A stretch of DNA of 64,000 nt from Ardenticatenaceae bacterium (GTDB lineage Bacteria; Chloroflexota; Anaerolineae; Promineifilales; Promineifilaceae), in the NCBI GenBank assembly GCA_020634435.1, contig JACKBS010000012.1, positions 186,001 through 250,000 of the forward strand, read 5' to 3'. The notes beneath the pieces are model-generated. The model was not told the DNA's origin, searched no databases, and saw nothing but the letters and a program-made list of their open reading frames with translations. The first letter of the stretch is position 1. Each line of letters opens with the position of its first letter. A program made the translations under genes and the position numbers. Of this stretch, positions 63,508 to 64,000 are shown piece by piece.

Positions 63508-63699
63508 ATGAGCAACAAACTACTGGACCAATTTCGCCAACAGGAAGCGGACAACATTGCCTTATCGGTGAAGTTCAACCGCTGGTCGCTGGTGATGATC
63601 ACCTTAATGATTCAGGAGCAGGAACAAAAACTGGTTGCCAGTGACCTGCCCGTGGATGGGGATGGCGAGCTGGATAACTTCTGGCAAGAGATTGGCTAA
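63508..63699 (+). CDS. 63-aa hypothetical protein after VirB4
   Basis: A short soluble, helical protein (MSNKLLDQFRQQEADNIAL at the start, ending LDNFWQEIG) with GAGGAGTGAG before the ATG. It sits 9 bp after virB4 and 12 bp before the next gene. Reads like a real operon member; function unknown. Confidence 0.55.
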   Translation: MSNKLLDQFRQQEADNIALSVKFNRWSLVMITLMIQEQEQKLVASDLPVDGDGELDNFWQEIG

Positions 63700-63711
63700 T
63701 AAGAGGAATTC

Positions 63712-64000
63712 ATGTTCATGAAGAGGTTGGTTAATGCGTGGTCGGGTAAACGAGCGGCCCGCGAGCAGTGGGAGGCCGGGCTGATCTGGTTTCGCCTGCG
63801 CTACTTGACGCCAGACGGGCCGACAAGGTGCATCCGGCTGTTGTCGCGCCCGCAAGCGTGCGGCCGCGTTGCCCTCTATTTCCGGCCGGATGAAGTGGTG
63901 TCGGCACTTTATCTGGGTGTTCCAGAGATGCACGTCCGACTGCTGCAGCGCATGGCGGCTGATTTCCACTTTTCCTTAAAGCCTAAGCTGCCCGAAGTGG
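63712..64000 (+). CDS. Start of a further secretion-operon gene, cut by the window edge
   Basis: ATG 63712 (or 63718) after AAGAGGAATTC opens a frame of 96 codons with no stop before the window end: a basic start MFMKRLVNAWSGKRAAREQW, then LIWFRLRYLTPDGPTRCIRL and a region reading RVALYFRPDEVVSALYLGVP. The arrangement after VirB4 would fit a coupling-protein or second ATPase N-terminus, but too little is visible to name it. Confidence 0.55.
   Translation, partial: MFMKRLVNAWSGKRAAREQWEAGLIWFRLRYLTPDGPTRCIRLLSRPQACGRVALYFRPDEVVSALYLGVPEMHVRLLQRMAADFHFSLKPKLPEV

Overview
The window looks like chromosomal or large-plasmid DNA of an uncultured Chloroflexota bacterium (Anaerolineae-like). This rests on content, not a database search: secreted proteins with Thr-Pro linkers and a short hydrophobic YLPLV-type C-terminus, CSLREA, PPC and PKD surface proteins, a divergent family-B DNA polymerase with a RecA-like partner, and an iterated palindrome ACGGCCGT in genes and intergenic DNA. 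No tRNA or rRNA was recognised.

Left part (1-13.9 kb): a WYL regulator (cut by the window edge), a small HTH/DUF4258 pair, and a CRISPR adaptation operon cas1-cas2-cas4 with no effector genes in view. Then come a large STAND (NB-ARC/TPR) NTPase, a small unknown gene between two REP-like elements, a GIY-YIG-type protein, and a ParA/small DNA-binding protein partition locus with iterated GTATAC-CAAC-GTATAC sites. A decayed zone follows, with a pseudogene and an IS5-type element that splits a small STAS-like gene with a 2-bp target duplication.

Middle part (13.9-37.8 kb): a CSLREA beta-helix surface protein, a PD40 propeller secreted protein, a 1213-aa TULIP-like/PKD protein with a small partner, a histone-deacetylase-like hydrolase, a zinc-ribbon protein and a phage-type antirepressor. 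Next is a CRISPR array of 53 repeats and 52 spacers. To its right, on the minus strand, lies a LuxR regulator, RecA-like protein, small protein and family-B polymerase cassette that resembles the logic of ImuA-polymerase mutasomes.

Signalling part (38.1-47.0 kb): two NarL/LuxR response regulators, an 85-aa peptide, an isoprenyl synthase with both Asp-rich motifs, a ComP-like kinase (TM, PDZ-like, multi-TM, HisKA_3), a three-gene ABC-2 exporter and a third regulator with a dead receiver. The layout is that of a ComQXPA-like prenyl-peptide quorum-sensing system, and it is the main candidate here for an undescribed system.

Right part (47.7-64 kb): one long plus-strand operon. It carries a lipoprotein, a DUF11-like secreted protein, an M23 peptidase, a primase-polymerase, bitopic proteins, a VirB6-like channel protein, a PPC-repeat protein, a sortase-like-fold membrane protein, VirB2-like and VirB3/PrgI-like proteins, VirB4 ATPase, and the start of a further gene. 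It is a type IV secretion/conjugation apparatus of an unusual kind; no relaxase or certain coupling protein lies inside the window.
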